Notes: generated by a model not told the origin, from the letters alone. A DNA stretch of 53,462 bases from Bacteroidota bacterium (GCA_030706605.1 JAUZOE010000026.1:1-53462); one strand, 5' to 3'; shown: positions 26,463-36,060, counted from the first letter of the stretch. Translations and numbers: made by a program.

Positions 26463-27839
26463 ATGACTGAAAACGAATCTAGATTTAAAGCAAAAAGTAC
26501 CATTAAAAGCGCTGACATTGAGCACCGCAATAAAATCAATTTCAATATTGGGAGATATAAAGCTGTTGTACCCCAGGGTAAGCTTCAGTTTGCAGATAAT
26601 AACTTAGTAAAAGAAAGGGCAAAAAATATAAAATGGCGTGCCCTGGAAACACTGGACCAGCACCTCGAAGAATTTGAAATGCAATTTACCAAACGTGGAG
26701 GAAAGGTAATCTGGGCCGAAAATTCACAGGAAGCCTTAGATGAAATTCTTACTATTTGTAAAGAGAAGAACTGCAAAACGATTGTGAAGAGCAAGAGTAT
26801 GGTTACAGAAGAAATTCACCTGAACCATTTCCTGGAGGAAAATAATATTGAGAGCATAGAAACAGATTTGGGAGAATATATTCAACAACTTGATGGCGAA
26901 CCTCCATACCATATTGTCACTCCGGCTATGCACAAGAGCAAGGAAGATGTAGCGAAACTTTTTTCGAATAAACTGGGCACTCCTCCAAAGCTTTCGCCTC
27001 AGGAATTAACGTTAGTGGCGCGTGAGAAATTAAGAGAAAAATATGTTCAGGCCGAAATAGGAATTACCGGCGCTAATTTTATTATCAGTGATATTGGTGG
27101 TGTTGCACTTACAGAAAATGAAGGAAATGGAAGATTGAGTACTGCATGGCCTAAGACGCATATAGTGATAGTGGGTATCGAAAAAATGATTCCTTCTATA
27201 ACCGATCTGGCCTTGTTGTGGCCCTTACTTTCCACTTATGGCACAGGGCAAAAAGTTACTGTATATAGCAGTATCATTTCCGGTCCGAGACAGGAAGGAG
27301 AAACTGATGGCCCTGAAGAAATGTATGTAATTTTATTGGATAATAACCGAAGTAATATTTTAGCCAATCCCCGGCAGCGGGAAAGTCTTTATTGTATTCG
27401 TTGCGGAGCTTGCTTAAATGTGTGCCCGATTTATAAAAATATCGGAGGTCATAGTTATGGTACCACCTACAGCGGACCAATAGGCAGTGTAATCACTCCC
27501 AATTTACAAGGGCTGGAAAATTATAAGCATCTTAGCTTCGCATCTTCTTTATGCGGTGCCTGTTCAGAAGTGTGCCCTGTAAAAATCAATCTCCATGAAT
27601 TATTGCTGGCAAACCGCCACGAAAGTGTAGAGCAGGGAATTACTTCATTTTCTGAAAAAATGGCCTGGAAAATATGGAAGATTGCTTCCTTAAAAAGAGG
27701 AATGATGAACATGGGGAATGGCGGTCTGAAAACGAAAGTAGCGAACACTTTATTCAAAGACTGGAATCAATACCATGCTCCTCTTAAGTTCAGTCAGAAA
27801 ACTTTTAATGAGATGTGGAAAGACAATTTGCGTCCGTAA
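26463..27839 (+). CDS. lutB: LutB-type iron-sulfur lactate-utilisation protein
   Basis: 458 residues. A LUD domain (~70-300) contains GANFIISDIGGVALTENEGN and IVGIEKMIPSITDLALLWPL. Two [4Fe-4S] motifs follow: CIRCGACLNVCP near residue 315 and CGACSEVCP near 365. The C-terminal part (~400-458) is the domain that follows the clusters in LutB. It should pass electrons from lactate to the respiratory chain together with LutA and LutC. Neither is adjacent: lutC is at 12755-13387 and lutA is not in the window. Confidence 0.93.
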   Translation: MTENESRFKAKSTIKSADIEHRNKINFNIGRYKAVVPQGKLQFADNNLVKERAKNIKWRALETLDQHLEEFEMQFTKRGGKVIWAENSQEALDEILTICKEKNCKTIVKSKSMVTEEIHLNHFLEENNIESIETDLGEYIQQLDGEPPYHIVTPAMHKSKEDVAKLFSNKLGTPPKLSPQELTLVAREKLREKYVQAEIGITGANFIISDIGGVALTENEGNGRLSTAWPKTHIVIVGIEKMIPSITDLALLWPLLSTYGTGQKVTVYSSIISGPRQEGETDGPEEMYVILLDNNRSNILANPRQRESLYCIRCGACLNVCPIYKNIGGHSYGTTYSGPIGSVITPNLQGLENYKHLSFASSLCGACSEVCPVKINLHELLLANRHESVEQGITSFSEKMAWKIWKIASLKRGMMNMGNGGLKTKVANTLFKDWNQYHAPLKFSQKTFNEMWKDNLRP

Positions 27840-27855
27840 AAGAGGTTTAATTAAA

Positions 27856-27871
27856 TTTCCTAACCAGGAAA
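27856..27871. terminator. Short hairpin between lutB and purH
   Basis: TTTCCT-AACC-AGGAAA forms a perfect 6-bp stem in the 33-nt gap between convergent lutB and purH. There is no following T-tract, so termination activity is uncertain. Confidence 0.3.
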
Positions 27872-27872
27872 C

Positions 27873-29393
27873 CTAGTGCTTAAAATGCCTCATGCCTGTA
27901 ATCGCCATTGCAAGATTGTTTTCTTTACAATATTCAATTGAATCTTTATCCCGGATAGACCCGCCGGGTTGTACAAATGCAGTGATACCGGCGGCATGAG
28001 CAATTTTTACACAATCATCAAAAGGGAAAAAGGCATCGCTGGCTACCACTGCATTTTGCAAATCAAATTCAAATTGATTGGCTTTTGCAATGGCCTGTCT
28101 CAAGGCATCTACGCGGGATGTTTGTCCGCAACCTTTGCCTAAAAGCTGTTTGTTTTTTACTATTGCAATGGCATTGCTTTTTAAATGCTTACAAATCAAA
28201 TTGGCAAAAATCAAATCTTCCTTTTCTTGTTCGGTAGCATTTTTCCCGCCTTCTTCTTTCCATTCTGAATAATTGCCCTTATCATTATCCTGTACCAATA
28301 ATCCATTGAGTAATGTTCTAGATTGTTGTCTTTTTCCTGGGAACATTTTTAATTTCAATATGATCCTGTTCTTTTTGGATTGCAATACCGTTAATGCATC
28401 TTCATCAAAGGAAGGAGCAATAAGTACTTCAAAAAACAAGTCCTTCATTAAATCAGCCGTTTTTTTATCAATAGTTGAATTACAAATCAGCACGCCACCA
28501 AAAGCGCTTTCAGGGTCCCCGGCAAGCGAACCGGTAAAGGCTTCTGCCGCACTTTGTCTTTGTGCAACTCCGCAGGCATTAGTATGTTTAAAAATAATAA
28601 AGGTTATTTTTTGAGAATCATCGTTTTTAAATTCACTCATCAATTGCAGGGCTGCATCTATGTCTACAAGATTATTGTACGAAAGTTCTTTACCATTCAA
28701 TTGTTCAAATATCTCATTGATATTCCCGATAAAAAGCCCTGCCTGGTGAGGGTTTTCGCCATAGCGCAATACTTTCTTTTCTGTTTGAAACGGATTGATA
28801 AAATCTGTTTCATTAAAATAATTTGAAATAGCAATATCATACCGGGAGCAAACGTCAAAAGCCTTTGCGGCCAGCTCTTTTCTTTCTTCCAGCGAAGTCG
28901 CTGCTCCTGAATCTGACAAAATATTTTCTAATTTTCTGTAATCATTTTTATCAGCAATTACTACCACGCTTTGAAAGTTTTTAGCAGCAGCACGAATCAT
29001 AGAAGGGCCGCCAATATCAATTTTTTCAATAATTGCCTTTTCATCATTAGTCGTCCGCACCGTTTCTTCAAAAGGATAAAGATCTACTACTACCAGATCA
29101 ATTTCGGGAATCTTATATTGTTGCATTTCTTTCAGGTCATTTTCCACATCTCTTCTTCCCAAAAAACCGCCAAATACCACGGGATGCAATGTTTTAACCC
29201 TGCCTCCTAAAATGGAAGGATAGCTTGTAAGCGACTCTACCGGAATGCATTTGCCACCATTTTCTTCAATAAATTTTTGTGTACCCCCGGTACTGTAAAT
29301 AGTAATATTTTGTTGCTGAAGTAAAGAAATAATGGGTTGCAGGCCCTCTTTATTATAAACAGAGATGAGAGCAGATTTTATTTTTTTTTGCAT
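27873..29393 (-). CDS. purH: Bifunctional AICAR formyltransferase / IMP cyclohydrolase
   Basis: 506 residues, full length. It performs the last two steps of IMP synthesis. The N-terminal MGS-fold cyclohydrolase domain shows ISVYNKEGL, YSTGGTQKFIEE, GGRVKTLHP and DLVVVDLYPFE. The C-terminal AICAR transformylase domain shows KHTNACGVA, FGGVLICN, and FVQPGGSIRDKDSI near the end, closing with TGMRHFKH. It follows comEC by 22 nt on the same strand. Confidence 0.96.
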   Translation of the reverse strand: MQKKIKSALISVYNKEGLQPIISLLQQQNITIYSTGGTQKFIEENGGKCIPVESLTSYPSILGGRVKTLHPVVFGGFLGRRDVENDLKEMQQYKIPEIDLVVVDLYPFEETVRTTNDEKAIIEKIDIGGPSMIRAAAKNFQSVVVIADKNDYRKLENILSDSGAATSLEERKELAAKAFDVCSRYDIAISNYFNETDFINPFQTEKKVLRYGENPHQAGLFIGNINEIFEQLNGKELSYNNLVDIDAALQLMSEFKNDDSQKITFIIFKHTNACGVAQRQSAAEAFTGSLAGDPESAFGGVLICNSTIDKKTADLMKDLFFEVLIAPSFDEDALTVLQSKKNRIILKLKMFPGKRQQSRTLLNGLLVQDNDKGNYSEWKEEGGKNATEQEKEDLIFANLICKHLKSNAIAIVKNKQLLGKGCGQTSRVDALRQAIAKANQFEFDLQNAVVASDAFFPFDDCVKIAHAAGITAFVQPGGSIRDKDSIEYCKENNLAMAITGMRHFKH

Positions 29394-29415
29394 AGTTGAA
29401 TGAAGAAAAATTCTA

Positions 29416-31512
29416 TTAAAGATCGGTTACAAATGCACCCTGTTCATAAACAGAATGAAAATGCAAATGTAATTCTTCACATTCTTTTTTCCATTCATCA
29501 ATTTTCCACAAAGTGTTAGAAGCGTCGAAAATATAATAGTTGCAATCAAATATTTGTGCCAAATCAAAAATCGTAAGTTTCGGATTTTTTGAAATAATGA
29601 TATAATCAACTGCCATCTTTTTTTCCATGGGTAAATAATTAAGTGCTGTATCTATTAGCGCTATTTTCTTTCCTGAAACTTCGTAAAAATTATTGTTCCG
29701 GAAAAATGAATTGGATGGCCCCGATCTTTTATTCGCCATAAAAGAAATCCGTGAGGGCTTTAAATGAAAGTTCCGGAGCATATTATCAGCAAGCAAATCT
29801 GCATCTCCCACAAAAAAGAAATTATCCCTGGTGATAAAATCAATTGCCTGGTGATAAGGAATATTATAGACAATCATTTTTTCCTGCCTAAATCTTTTCC
29901 ATTTTTTAATAATTGTAGATGAAGTAAACAATAAAGAAAAAGTAATTGCTATTGTAAAGGCGGTTTTGTTTTTATGAAGAAATGAATAAACAAAACAGAA
30001 AACGATTCCATAGAGTAACAGAACTTCTGTTGTAGAAACAGAAAAACCTTGCCATAAAGAAAAAGGTATTGAATTAATAAACAACACACTTTGATTCAGC
30101 AACCATAATAATCCAAAAATGCATTTTCCCCAGTACAGTGCAGCAACAGGCAAAGGTGCCATCAAAACTAAAAGCAGTAAACCCGGTAAGATTAGCATTA
30201 CCAACGGAATAGCAAAAATATTGGTCAATAAAAATAGTAAGGGAAATTGATGAAAATAATAAAGACAAACAGGGAAAGTGAATAATTGAGCAGCAACTGA
30301 TAGCGCTGCAAATTGCCATATTTTTTGAAGAATTTTATTTTTGAAATAAAACCAGTTAGCTATATGTGGTTGTGCAATTACAATTCCCAACACTGCAAGA
30401 TAAGAAAGCTGAAATCCTACATCCCACAGCAGAAAAGGATTGTAGCATAATAAAATAAATGCCGATGCCGCCAGGGAATTATAAACAGAGCCATGTTTAT
30501 TAATGGTGTTGCCGGTTACTATAAACGAAAACATAACTGCCGCCCGAAGTACAGAGGACGAAGCTCCCGTTAATATTGCAAAAAGCCATAATCCGGTTAG
30601 GATGAAAATCATCCTGGCTATTTTTGATTTATTAATGATTGGGATAATTGAAAATATCCCAAATAAAATTCCATAAATTATTCCCAGGTGGAGACCTGAG
30701 ATGGCAATAAGGTGAACCACGCCGGCATTGCTGTAAGCCTGTATTAAATCTTTATCGAGGTCTGCCTTATAGCCAATGAGTAACGCTTTTGCAATGGAAG
30801 ATTCCTCCTTGCCACTAATATAGGAATCAATAATTTTTACTACTTTTTTCCTTATCGAAATGAGTAAAGATGAAAAAGCATTTGCATTTTTTGCTTTAAG
30901 TTTTACCCAGTCTGTCTTTTTAAGATAACATTGATGATAAAGCTGATGAAAGGCAGAATATTGTGCATAATTAAATGATCCGGGATTTCCCGAATTTTTT
31001 ATTGCCTGGAGTTTTTCACCAATAATAATCTGATCTCCATAGTGAATCGCATTTTCTATGGAGTCTTTGGCAAAATACAGGAGAATTTTTCCTTTTACAG
31101 ATTGTAAAGTTGTTTCATTGATTATTGACTCAACTGAGGCCAAAGCCTTGTAAGATTTTTCTTTTTCAACCGGCGGTTCATCAATCCTTGCCACTACAAA
31201 TGAACTATCAGAGTAATAATTTCCATACCAATAATCATGATTACGAATATCCTTTTGCCAGGTAATAAACAAGCCTAATACAATCAGTATGCAGGATATT
31301 ATGATTCCTTGTAGCGGGCGGAATTTATATTTATATGCTTCTGGCAAAATACTGAACAAAATAAAAGCAAATAAAGAGGTAAGTCCAGCCGAAATGATTG
31401 GGCTCAATGAAAATTTTAAATAAAATTCAAGTATAATTCCAGCTATTAACGCTAAGGCCAGCCTTATGAAAGGAGCTTTTTTCCAGATATATATTTGATA
31501 TGCTTTTGCCAT
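29416..31512 (-). CDS. comEC: ComEC/Rec2-family DNA-uptake channel protein
   Basis: 698 residues. The N-terminal region has membrane helices and a DUF4131-type domain. The competence domain is marked by SSIAKALLIGYKADLDKDL and VVHLIAISGLHLGIIYG, followed by ~8 helices. ComEC carries single-stranded DNA across the inner membrane. The C-terminal ~150 residues sit where the metallo-beta-lactamase-like nuclease domain normally lies, but no HxHxDH motif can be seen, so that domain is shrunken or degenerate. It is divergent from the HsdM-SH3 gene. Confidence 0.9.
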   Translation of the reverse strand: MAKAYQIYIWKKAPFIRLALALIAGIILEFYLKFSLSPIISAGLTSLFAFILFSILPEAYKYKFRPLQGIIISCILIVLGLFITWQKDIRNHDYWYGNYYSDSSFVVARIDEPPVEKEKSYKALASVESIINETTLQSVKGKILLYFAKDSIENAIHYGDQIIIGEKLQAIKNSGNPGSFNYAQYSAFHQLYHQCYLKKTDWVKLKAKNANAFSSLLISIRKKVVKIIDSYISGKEESSIAKALLIGYKADLDKDLIQAYSNAGVVHLIAISGLHLGIIYGILFGIFSIIPIINKSKIARMIFILTGLWLFAILTGASSSVLRAAVMFSFIVTGNTINKHGSVYNSLAASAFILLCYNPFLLWDVGFQLSYLAVLGIVIAQPHIANWFYFKNKILQKIWQFAALSVAAQLFTFPVCLYYFHQFPLLFLLTNIFAIPLVMLILPGLLLLVLMAPLPVAALYWGKCIFGLLWLLNQSVLFINSIPFSLWQGFSVSTTEVLLLYGIVFCFVYSFLHKNKTAFTIAITFSLLFTSSTIIKKWKRFRQEKMIVYNIPYHQAIDFITRDNFFFVGDADLLADNMLRNFHLKPSRISFMANKRSGPSNSFFRNNNFYEVSGKKIALIDTALNYLPMEKKMAVDYIIISKNPKLTIFDLAQIFDCNYYIFDASNTLWKIDEWKKECEELHLHFHSVYEQGAFVTDL

Positions 31513-31860
31513 TTAACAAGTGTTAATTGAAAAAGCTTCATTGATACAGAATTCGAAATATATAAGGTGGGGATTCTAAAAAGATAAATTAATCAAGGAC
31601 ATGAAGTTACGGTTTTAATGAATAATATTTTGGATTGGTAGAAAATATCTAAGTAGTAGGCATTTAATGTTATACCCAGATCATTAAGTGCGAAGCATTA
31701 TTTATTTTTATTTCCAATTTATTTTTATTAATGTAAAGCTGTCGGTTTAGTTAACCTTATATTATTTTTTAACTTTTTTAAAGTATTTAATTAACGGATA
31801 TTGGAAGAATATAAAATTGTAGCAAAGTTTTTGTTATAAGAATAATCTTTCAATAAAATT
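31513..31860. other. Divergent intergenic region comEC / HsdM-SH3 gene
   Basis: 348 nt, very AT-rich. It must hold the promoters of both neighbours. The only structure I can support is the hairpin listed at 31660-31691. No clear TAnnTTTG box could be assigned. Confidence 0.5.
31660..31691. promoter_or_regulatory. Inverted repeat upstream of the HsdM-SH3 gene
   Basis: GCATTTAATG pairs with CATTAAGTGC (ten pairs, one of them G-U) across a 12-nt loop. It lies ~170 nt before the ATG at 31861, between two divergent genes, so it is not a terminator of either. It could be a protein-binding site or a leader structure. Confidence 0.3.
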
Positions 31861-33837
31861 ATGTTTAAACCACATTTACTTAACCCTCATTTAAAGGAAA
31901 GGATTTATGAAAAATGGAATAATTGCTGGCCTGTCAGCGATTTAAGGCCTTTGGCTCTTCTTGACCTTATCAGCTATCTTTTCTTTATCAAAAAACTAGA
32001 TGACTGGGAGTTAATTCATCAAAGAGTAAAAGCTGCAGGGACTGATAATTTTATTTACACCAAAGAAATTGAAGAATTTACATGGAGTAAATTGCAAAAA
32101 CTAAACGCAAGGGAAATTCAGCAGCTTTTTAATAAAGAACATGGAATAATAGACCTGATGAACATTTACGCCTGTTTAAATTCTTTATACAGTGATTTTT
32201 TTAAGGCGCCTTTAATGATAGAACCTACGCCAAAGCTAATTTTTAATTCCATTGAAATTATTAACATAATTGAAACAAGTGATAAAGCCAGCCAGGAAGC
32301 TATCATTGAATACCTGTTTAGCATGTTGAAAATAACAGCTGAAAACAGTCAGGAATTTTTGCCGGAGTATATTTCAAAATTATTGGTAGAAATTGCAGAG
32401 CCCGGGGAAAAGGATGTGATCCTGGACCCATGCGCCGGAATTGGAAGCCTTCTTGTAAATGCATACAGGTATGAAATCAAAGCTGATAGCGGTAAAACAC
32501 CACCCTTCTCTTCAAATAAATTTTTTGAACCAAATGTGAGCGGGATAGAATCAAATTTGGTTCAACTTCGAATTGCAGCTATGAATATGGTTCTCCATGG
32601 AATAAAGAACCCGAAAATCCGAATGACACCTTTTGGAAAGGAAAGCCTGAAGGAATATCCCACACTCATCATTTCAAGCTTGTTAATTTCAAATGAAACT
32701 TTACCTTCAAAAGAAACGCAACCTGAGGGAAGCAAGCTTGAAAAAGAGAATGAGTTATTAAGAGAAATTCTTGAAAATCTTAAACCCGGAAGCCGCGCAG
32801 TTATTCTCGTTCCTCAGACCTTATTGAAAAGTGAAAATCCTTCAATCCAAAAAACGAGAAAAAATATTATTGATCGCTTCAATCTTGAAGCGGTAATTAC
32901 TTTGGCACCCAAAACTGATTCAATTTTTTCAGGTGCCGGCATTCTTGTTTTTAATAAATCAGAATCTGCAACTACAGAAGATCTGTGGTTTTGCAAATGG
33001 GGAACCGGGAAAAATAAGATACGTAATAAAGAAGAAAGCAATATCGGCAATGAAAATGGCAATTTGGATTATAATGAATTAATGAAAATTATTAATAAAT
33101 GGAAATACAGAAAAGACAATCCGACTGATCCTGCACGCAGAAGTTTTTTTATACCAGTAAATTATATTAAGACGAATAATTACAGTTTAAGTTTTAACGA
33201 CTATAAATTGATCAGACAGCGGGAGTCTCCGGATGGTGAAATCGAAAACACTTTTTCCGAAACAGAAACTGTCCTTACCGCAAAAAAAGAAAATCTGCAT
33301 GATTTTTTTGAGACGAGTGAACTCTTGCCTGAAAAAAAGAGGAAAAGAAGATTAGCACCTGTTCTCCTTGTATTATTGATTTTAATATCAGGCGCAGCTG
33401 CTTTCTATTGGTTTTATTTAAAAGATAATTCCCAACGTTTTTTTAGCAAGGCCAAAATATCCGATTCTGCTTCAAAAATTAGCTTCAGCAATTCTTCAAA
33501 AGAACCGGATACAGACACAGCTACTATTACTGATACAGCTACTATTAATAGCAATCCGAAAGAAAAAATAACCGGATCTGCAACTTCCGAATCAGCTAAT
33601 AAAATAACAGCAGAAACAGGTGAAAAAGTAATAAAATATACTGTCATTAATAAAGCCTGGTTCCATTCCGAACCTGATCCAAGCAAAATAAAACCTGTTT
33701 TCCTAAAACCACGTAAAGACGTGGTATTAACTCCCCAGGCTGAAGAAAATGGGTTTGTATATGTTGTTTATACCAACGGTAAAGGACAAACTACGCATGG
33801 ATGGCTAAATAAAAAGAACCTGGAAGCAGTTGAATAA
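31861..33837 (+). CDS. HsdM-like pseudo-methyltransferase fused to a TM helix and SH3b domain
   Basis: 658 residues. Residues ~1-450 follow the type I methyltransferase subunit HsdM from end to end: helical N-domain (LLDLISYLFFIKKLDD, 33-48), a degraded TPRHI-like segment (QEFLPEYI, 164-171) and the SAM motif I D189-P-C-A-G-I-G-S196. Then come SGIESNLVQLRIAAMNMVLH, the RAVILVPQTLL strand and the C-terminal NYSLSFNDYK (440-449). The catalytic motif IV (NPPF/Y) is absent: its place at 269-277 reads LIISSLLIS. A basic stretch KKRKRR (~491-496) precedes one membrane helix (~498-520), then a Ser/Thr-rich linker and an SH3b-like domain (~590-658). The predicted topology is methyltransferase part inside, SH3b in the periplasm. 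No hsdS or hsdR is nearby. Function unknown; DNA methylation is unlikely. Confidence 0.85.
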   Translation: MFKPHLLNPHLKERIYEKWNNCWPVSDLRPLALLDLISYLFFIKKLDDWELIHQRVKAAGTDNFIYTKEIEEFTWSKLQKLNAREIQQLFNKEHGIIDLMNIYACLNSLYSDFFKAPLMIEPTPKLIFNSIEIINIIETSDKASQEAIIEYLFSMLKITAENSQEFLPEYISKLLVEIAEPGEKDVILDPCAGIGSLLVNAYRYEIKADSGKTPPFSSNKFFEPNVSGIESNLVQLRIAAMNMVLHGIKNPKIRMTPFGKESLKEYPTLIISSLLISNETLPSKETQPEGSKLEKENELLREILENLKPGSRAVILVPQTLLKSENPSIQKTRKNIIDRFNLEAVITLAPKTDSIFSGAGILVFNKSESATTEDLWFCKWGTGKNKIRNKEESNIGNENGNLDYNELMKIINKWKYRKDNPTDPARRSFFIPVNYIKTNNYSLSFNDYKLIRQRESPDGEIENTFSETETVLTAKKENLHDFFETSELLPEKKRKRRLAPVLLVLLILISGAAAFYWFYLKDNSQRFFSKAKISDSASKISFSNSSKEPDTDTATITDTATINSNPKEKITGSATSESANKITAETGEKVIKYTVINKAWFHSEPDPSKIKPVFLKPRKDVVLTPQAEENGFVYVVYTNGKGQTTHGWLNKKNLEAVE

Positions 33838-33953
33838 ATCAGGCGAAAAAATTACGTTTATACATTACTGTTACCTACTACACAGATTAGAAATCAATAA
33901 AATTTGTTGCTTTACTGTAACAAATCCTAAATTAGCTTTCTAAAATTGAAACT

Positions 33954-34784
33954 TTGCTTTCAGTCAGTCAATTATTTATTTACCCGATCAAATCATTGCA
34001 TGGAATTGCAATCCAATCAGCAAACATAACAGATCGTGGATTGCAGCACGACAGAAGGTTTTTGTTGATTGATAAAAGCAACCGTTTTCTCACACAAAGA
34101 GATTTTCCTAAAATGGCTTTACTGCAAACAGCAATTGAAGAAGATAGCCTGTTCGTTTTTCATAAAGATTCTTTTAAAAATAAGTTGAAACTGCCTTTAG
34201 TACCCGAACCGGCTAATGAAAAAATCGTGGTAAGAATCTGGGATGATGATTGCGAAGCACAATTCATCAGCAAACAAGCAGATAATTGGTTTTCAGGCCA
34301 ACTGAATGCAGATTGCAGATTGGTATATATGCCTGATTCTACTGAAAGAAAAGTGGATAAAAAATATGCAATACATGATGACATCACCAATTTTTCAGAT
34401 GGTTATCCAATACTGATTATTGGGCAAGCCTCATTAGATGATCTCAACAGCCGTTTGACCGAGCCGCTTCCCATCAACAGGTTTCGGCCTAATATCGTTT
34501 TTACCGGTGGAACACCTTATGAAGAAGATGGAATGGAACATTTTATCATCAACGAGCTTGATTTTTACGGCGTAAAACCTTCTGCAAGATGCGTGGTAAC
34601 GACCACCAACCAGGAAACCGGAATAGCAGGAAAGGAACCGTTGAAAACACTGGCTACTTATCGTTCAAAAAACAATAAAGTATATTTTGGGCAAAATTTA
34701 TTGATGAAAGGCGAAGGCAAAATAAATGTAGGCGATCCGATTGATATTATAAAGCAGAAAAAAAGATCTTTTTTATCTGACTAA
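33954..34784 (+). CDS. MOSC-domain protein
   Basis: 276 residues, starting at TTG. The conserved MOSC N-terminal domain begins at once (SQLFIYPIKSLHGI), so a later start would truncate it. Next come RGLQHDRRFLLIDKSNRFLTQRD and, in the C-terminal MOSC domain, INRFRPNIVFTGGTPYEED, SARCVVTTTNQETG and a conserved Cys in that segment. MOSC proteins bind the molybdenum cofactor (YcbX, mARC, C-terminal domain of Moco sulfurase). It lies just upstream of the Mo-enzyme island, so a Moco-linked reductase or sulfur-handling role is plausible. Confidence 0.87.
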   Translation: MLSVSQLFIYPIKSLHGIAIQSANITDRGLQHDRRFLLIDKSNRFLTQRDFPKMALLQTAIEEDSLFVFHKDSFKNKLKLPLVPEPANEKIVVRIWDDDCEAQFISKQADNWFSGQLNADCRLVYMPDSTERKVDKKYAIHDDITNFSDGYPILIIGQASLDDLNSRLTEPLPINRFRPNIVFTGGTPYEEDGMEHFIINELDFYGVKPSARCVVTTTNQETGIAGKEPLKTLATYRSKNNKVYFGQNLLMKGEGKINVGDPIDIIKQKKRSFLSD

Positions 34785-34793
34785 ACGTTTTCT

Positions 34794-35180
34794 TTAAACA
34801 TATTGTTTCAGCCATTTTTTGGCTTCCACATCATTGGTGAAATTCTTAATCGGAATGGGCGGTGGTTTTAATGCAAAAAGAATATTCATTATAAATTTTG
34901 AAAGCCCGGGTTTTGAAATCATCGCCATTGCAGAATAAATTACCGGTAATTGTTCAGTTGAAAACTCACGTGTTTTTTTATTCGGCACCGGCGAGTTGGA
35001 CAAGTAAATCAATAAAGGCACTCTTTGGTTTCCGGTGATCTCTTTTACCAAAGCCACGTTTGCTGTAATGTTTTTCACCGTTCGTTTCGGGCTTTTCGAA
35101 AGTGACACGAGCATTCCATCATCAAACCAGTAAGTAGCTATTTCGCCCTCATAAATTTTCCTATCGGTTGGTATTGTCAT
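34794..35180 (-). CDS. DUF7793 (STAS-like) protein
   Basis: 128 residues from the ATG at 35180 (MTIPTDRKIYEG); the TTG two codons upstream is less likely. The pattern GEIATYWFDDGMLVSLSKSP, VPLLIYLSNSPVP and AMAMISKPGLSKFIMNI fits a small soluble Bacteroidota family (DUF7793) with a STAS/SEC14-like fold. No catalytic residues are known to me. It is convergent with the MOSC gene, only 9 nt apart. Confidence 0.65.
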   Translation of the reverse strand: MTIPTDRKIYEGEIATYWFDDGMLVSLSKSPKRTVKNITANVALVKEITGNQRVPLLIYLSNSPVPNKKTREFSTEQLPVIYSAMAMISKPGLSKFIMNILFALKPPPIPIKNFTNDVEAKKWLKQYV

Positions 35181-35560
35181 TGTCAAAAAATTTTAATGCT
35201 ATTCAGTCAAATTTATTTCATAAACAGGCTCGCCGCAATTTTATTTGTTTTCGCAATTCAGTAATGCTTTTAATTTTAAAAGATAGCGTATTTCCAGTAA
35301 AAAGAAAATCACACAATCACATAAAGATAAAACATGGCATTGCTCTCAGTATCTCCATGTGAAGTGACTTCAATGGATAGTATGAGCCAGTAATGAAAAC
35401 AGTAAATAGTAAACCAACAAAAAGTAAGAATTTTTAATTTGACCTAATAAAACCATTCATATAAAAAGAGAGAACTTGTTTGCAAGAATCTCCGTAAATT
35501 TATGGTTCTTAAACCCAGGCATTATAAAAGTCAGCTTTTCACCTTTTTAAAATACAAATT
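35181..35560. other. Upstream region of the Mo-enzyme operon
   Basis: 380 nt between the DUF7793 gene (-) and the IorA-like gene (+). A -7-like box TAAATTTA at 35495-35502 is preceded by TTG at 35476-35478 (16-nt spacer). It differs from consensus by one base and by short spacing. No Moco riboswitch fold could be recognised by eye. Confidence 0.35.
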
Positions 35561-36019
35561 ATGCCAGAATACACTTTAAACGTTAACAACAAAGATTACA
35601 AGATCGACGTAGACGCGCAAATGCCTTTGCTTTGGGCAATTCGTGATTTTGTAGGATTGAAAGGAACCAAATTTGGTTGCGGAATTGCACAATGCGGCGC
35701 ATGCACTGTTCATCTTGAAGGAACTCCTATTCGTTCATGTAGCTTTCCGGTAGCTGCTGCAGCTGGCAAAAAAATTACTACTATCGAAGGCATTTCTGAA
35801 AATATTGACCATGCCGTACAAAAAGCCTGGATCGAAATGCAGGTGCCTCAATGTGGCTATTGTCAGTCGGGACAAATAATGAGTGCGGTAGCCTTGCTTA
35901 AAAATAAACCTCATCCTACCGATGCAGATATTGATGCGGCGATGCAAGGAAATCTTTGCCGTTGTGGCACCTATCAAAGAATTCGCAGTGCCATTCATCG
36001 TGCAGCAGAATTGGTTTAA
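35561..36019 (+). CDS. IorA-type [2Fe-2S] small subunit of a molybdenum hydroxylase
   Basis: 152 residues. It carries two [2Fe-2S] clusters of the xanthine oxidase family. The plant-ferredoxin-type cluster uses C40, C45, C48 and C60 ([17 protein letters not shown]). The second uses C98, C101, C133 and C135 ([16 protein letters not shown]). It moves electrons from the Mo site of the large subunit to the downstream cytochrome c. The large subunit gene follows after 41 nt. Confidence 0.93.
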   Translation: MPEYTLNVNNKDYKIDVDAQMPLLWAIRDFVGLKGTKFGCGIAQCGACTVHLEGTPIRSCSFPVAAAAGKKITTIEGISENIDHAVQKAWIEMQVPQCGYCQSGQIMSAVALLKNKPHPTDADIDAAMQGNLCRCGTYQRIRSAIHRAAELV

Positions 36020-36060
36020 TAACCAACAGACCTAAATTTTTTAACTATTCAATTCTCATT

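Noticed and set aside
31861-33837. Active type I restriction-modification system
   Set aside because: No hsdS or hsdR within the window, the NPPF motif is missing, and the protein is membrane-anchored.
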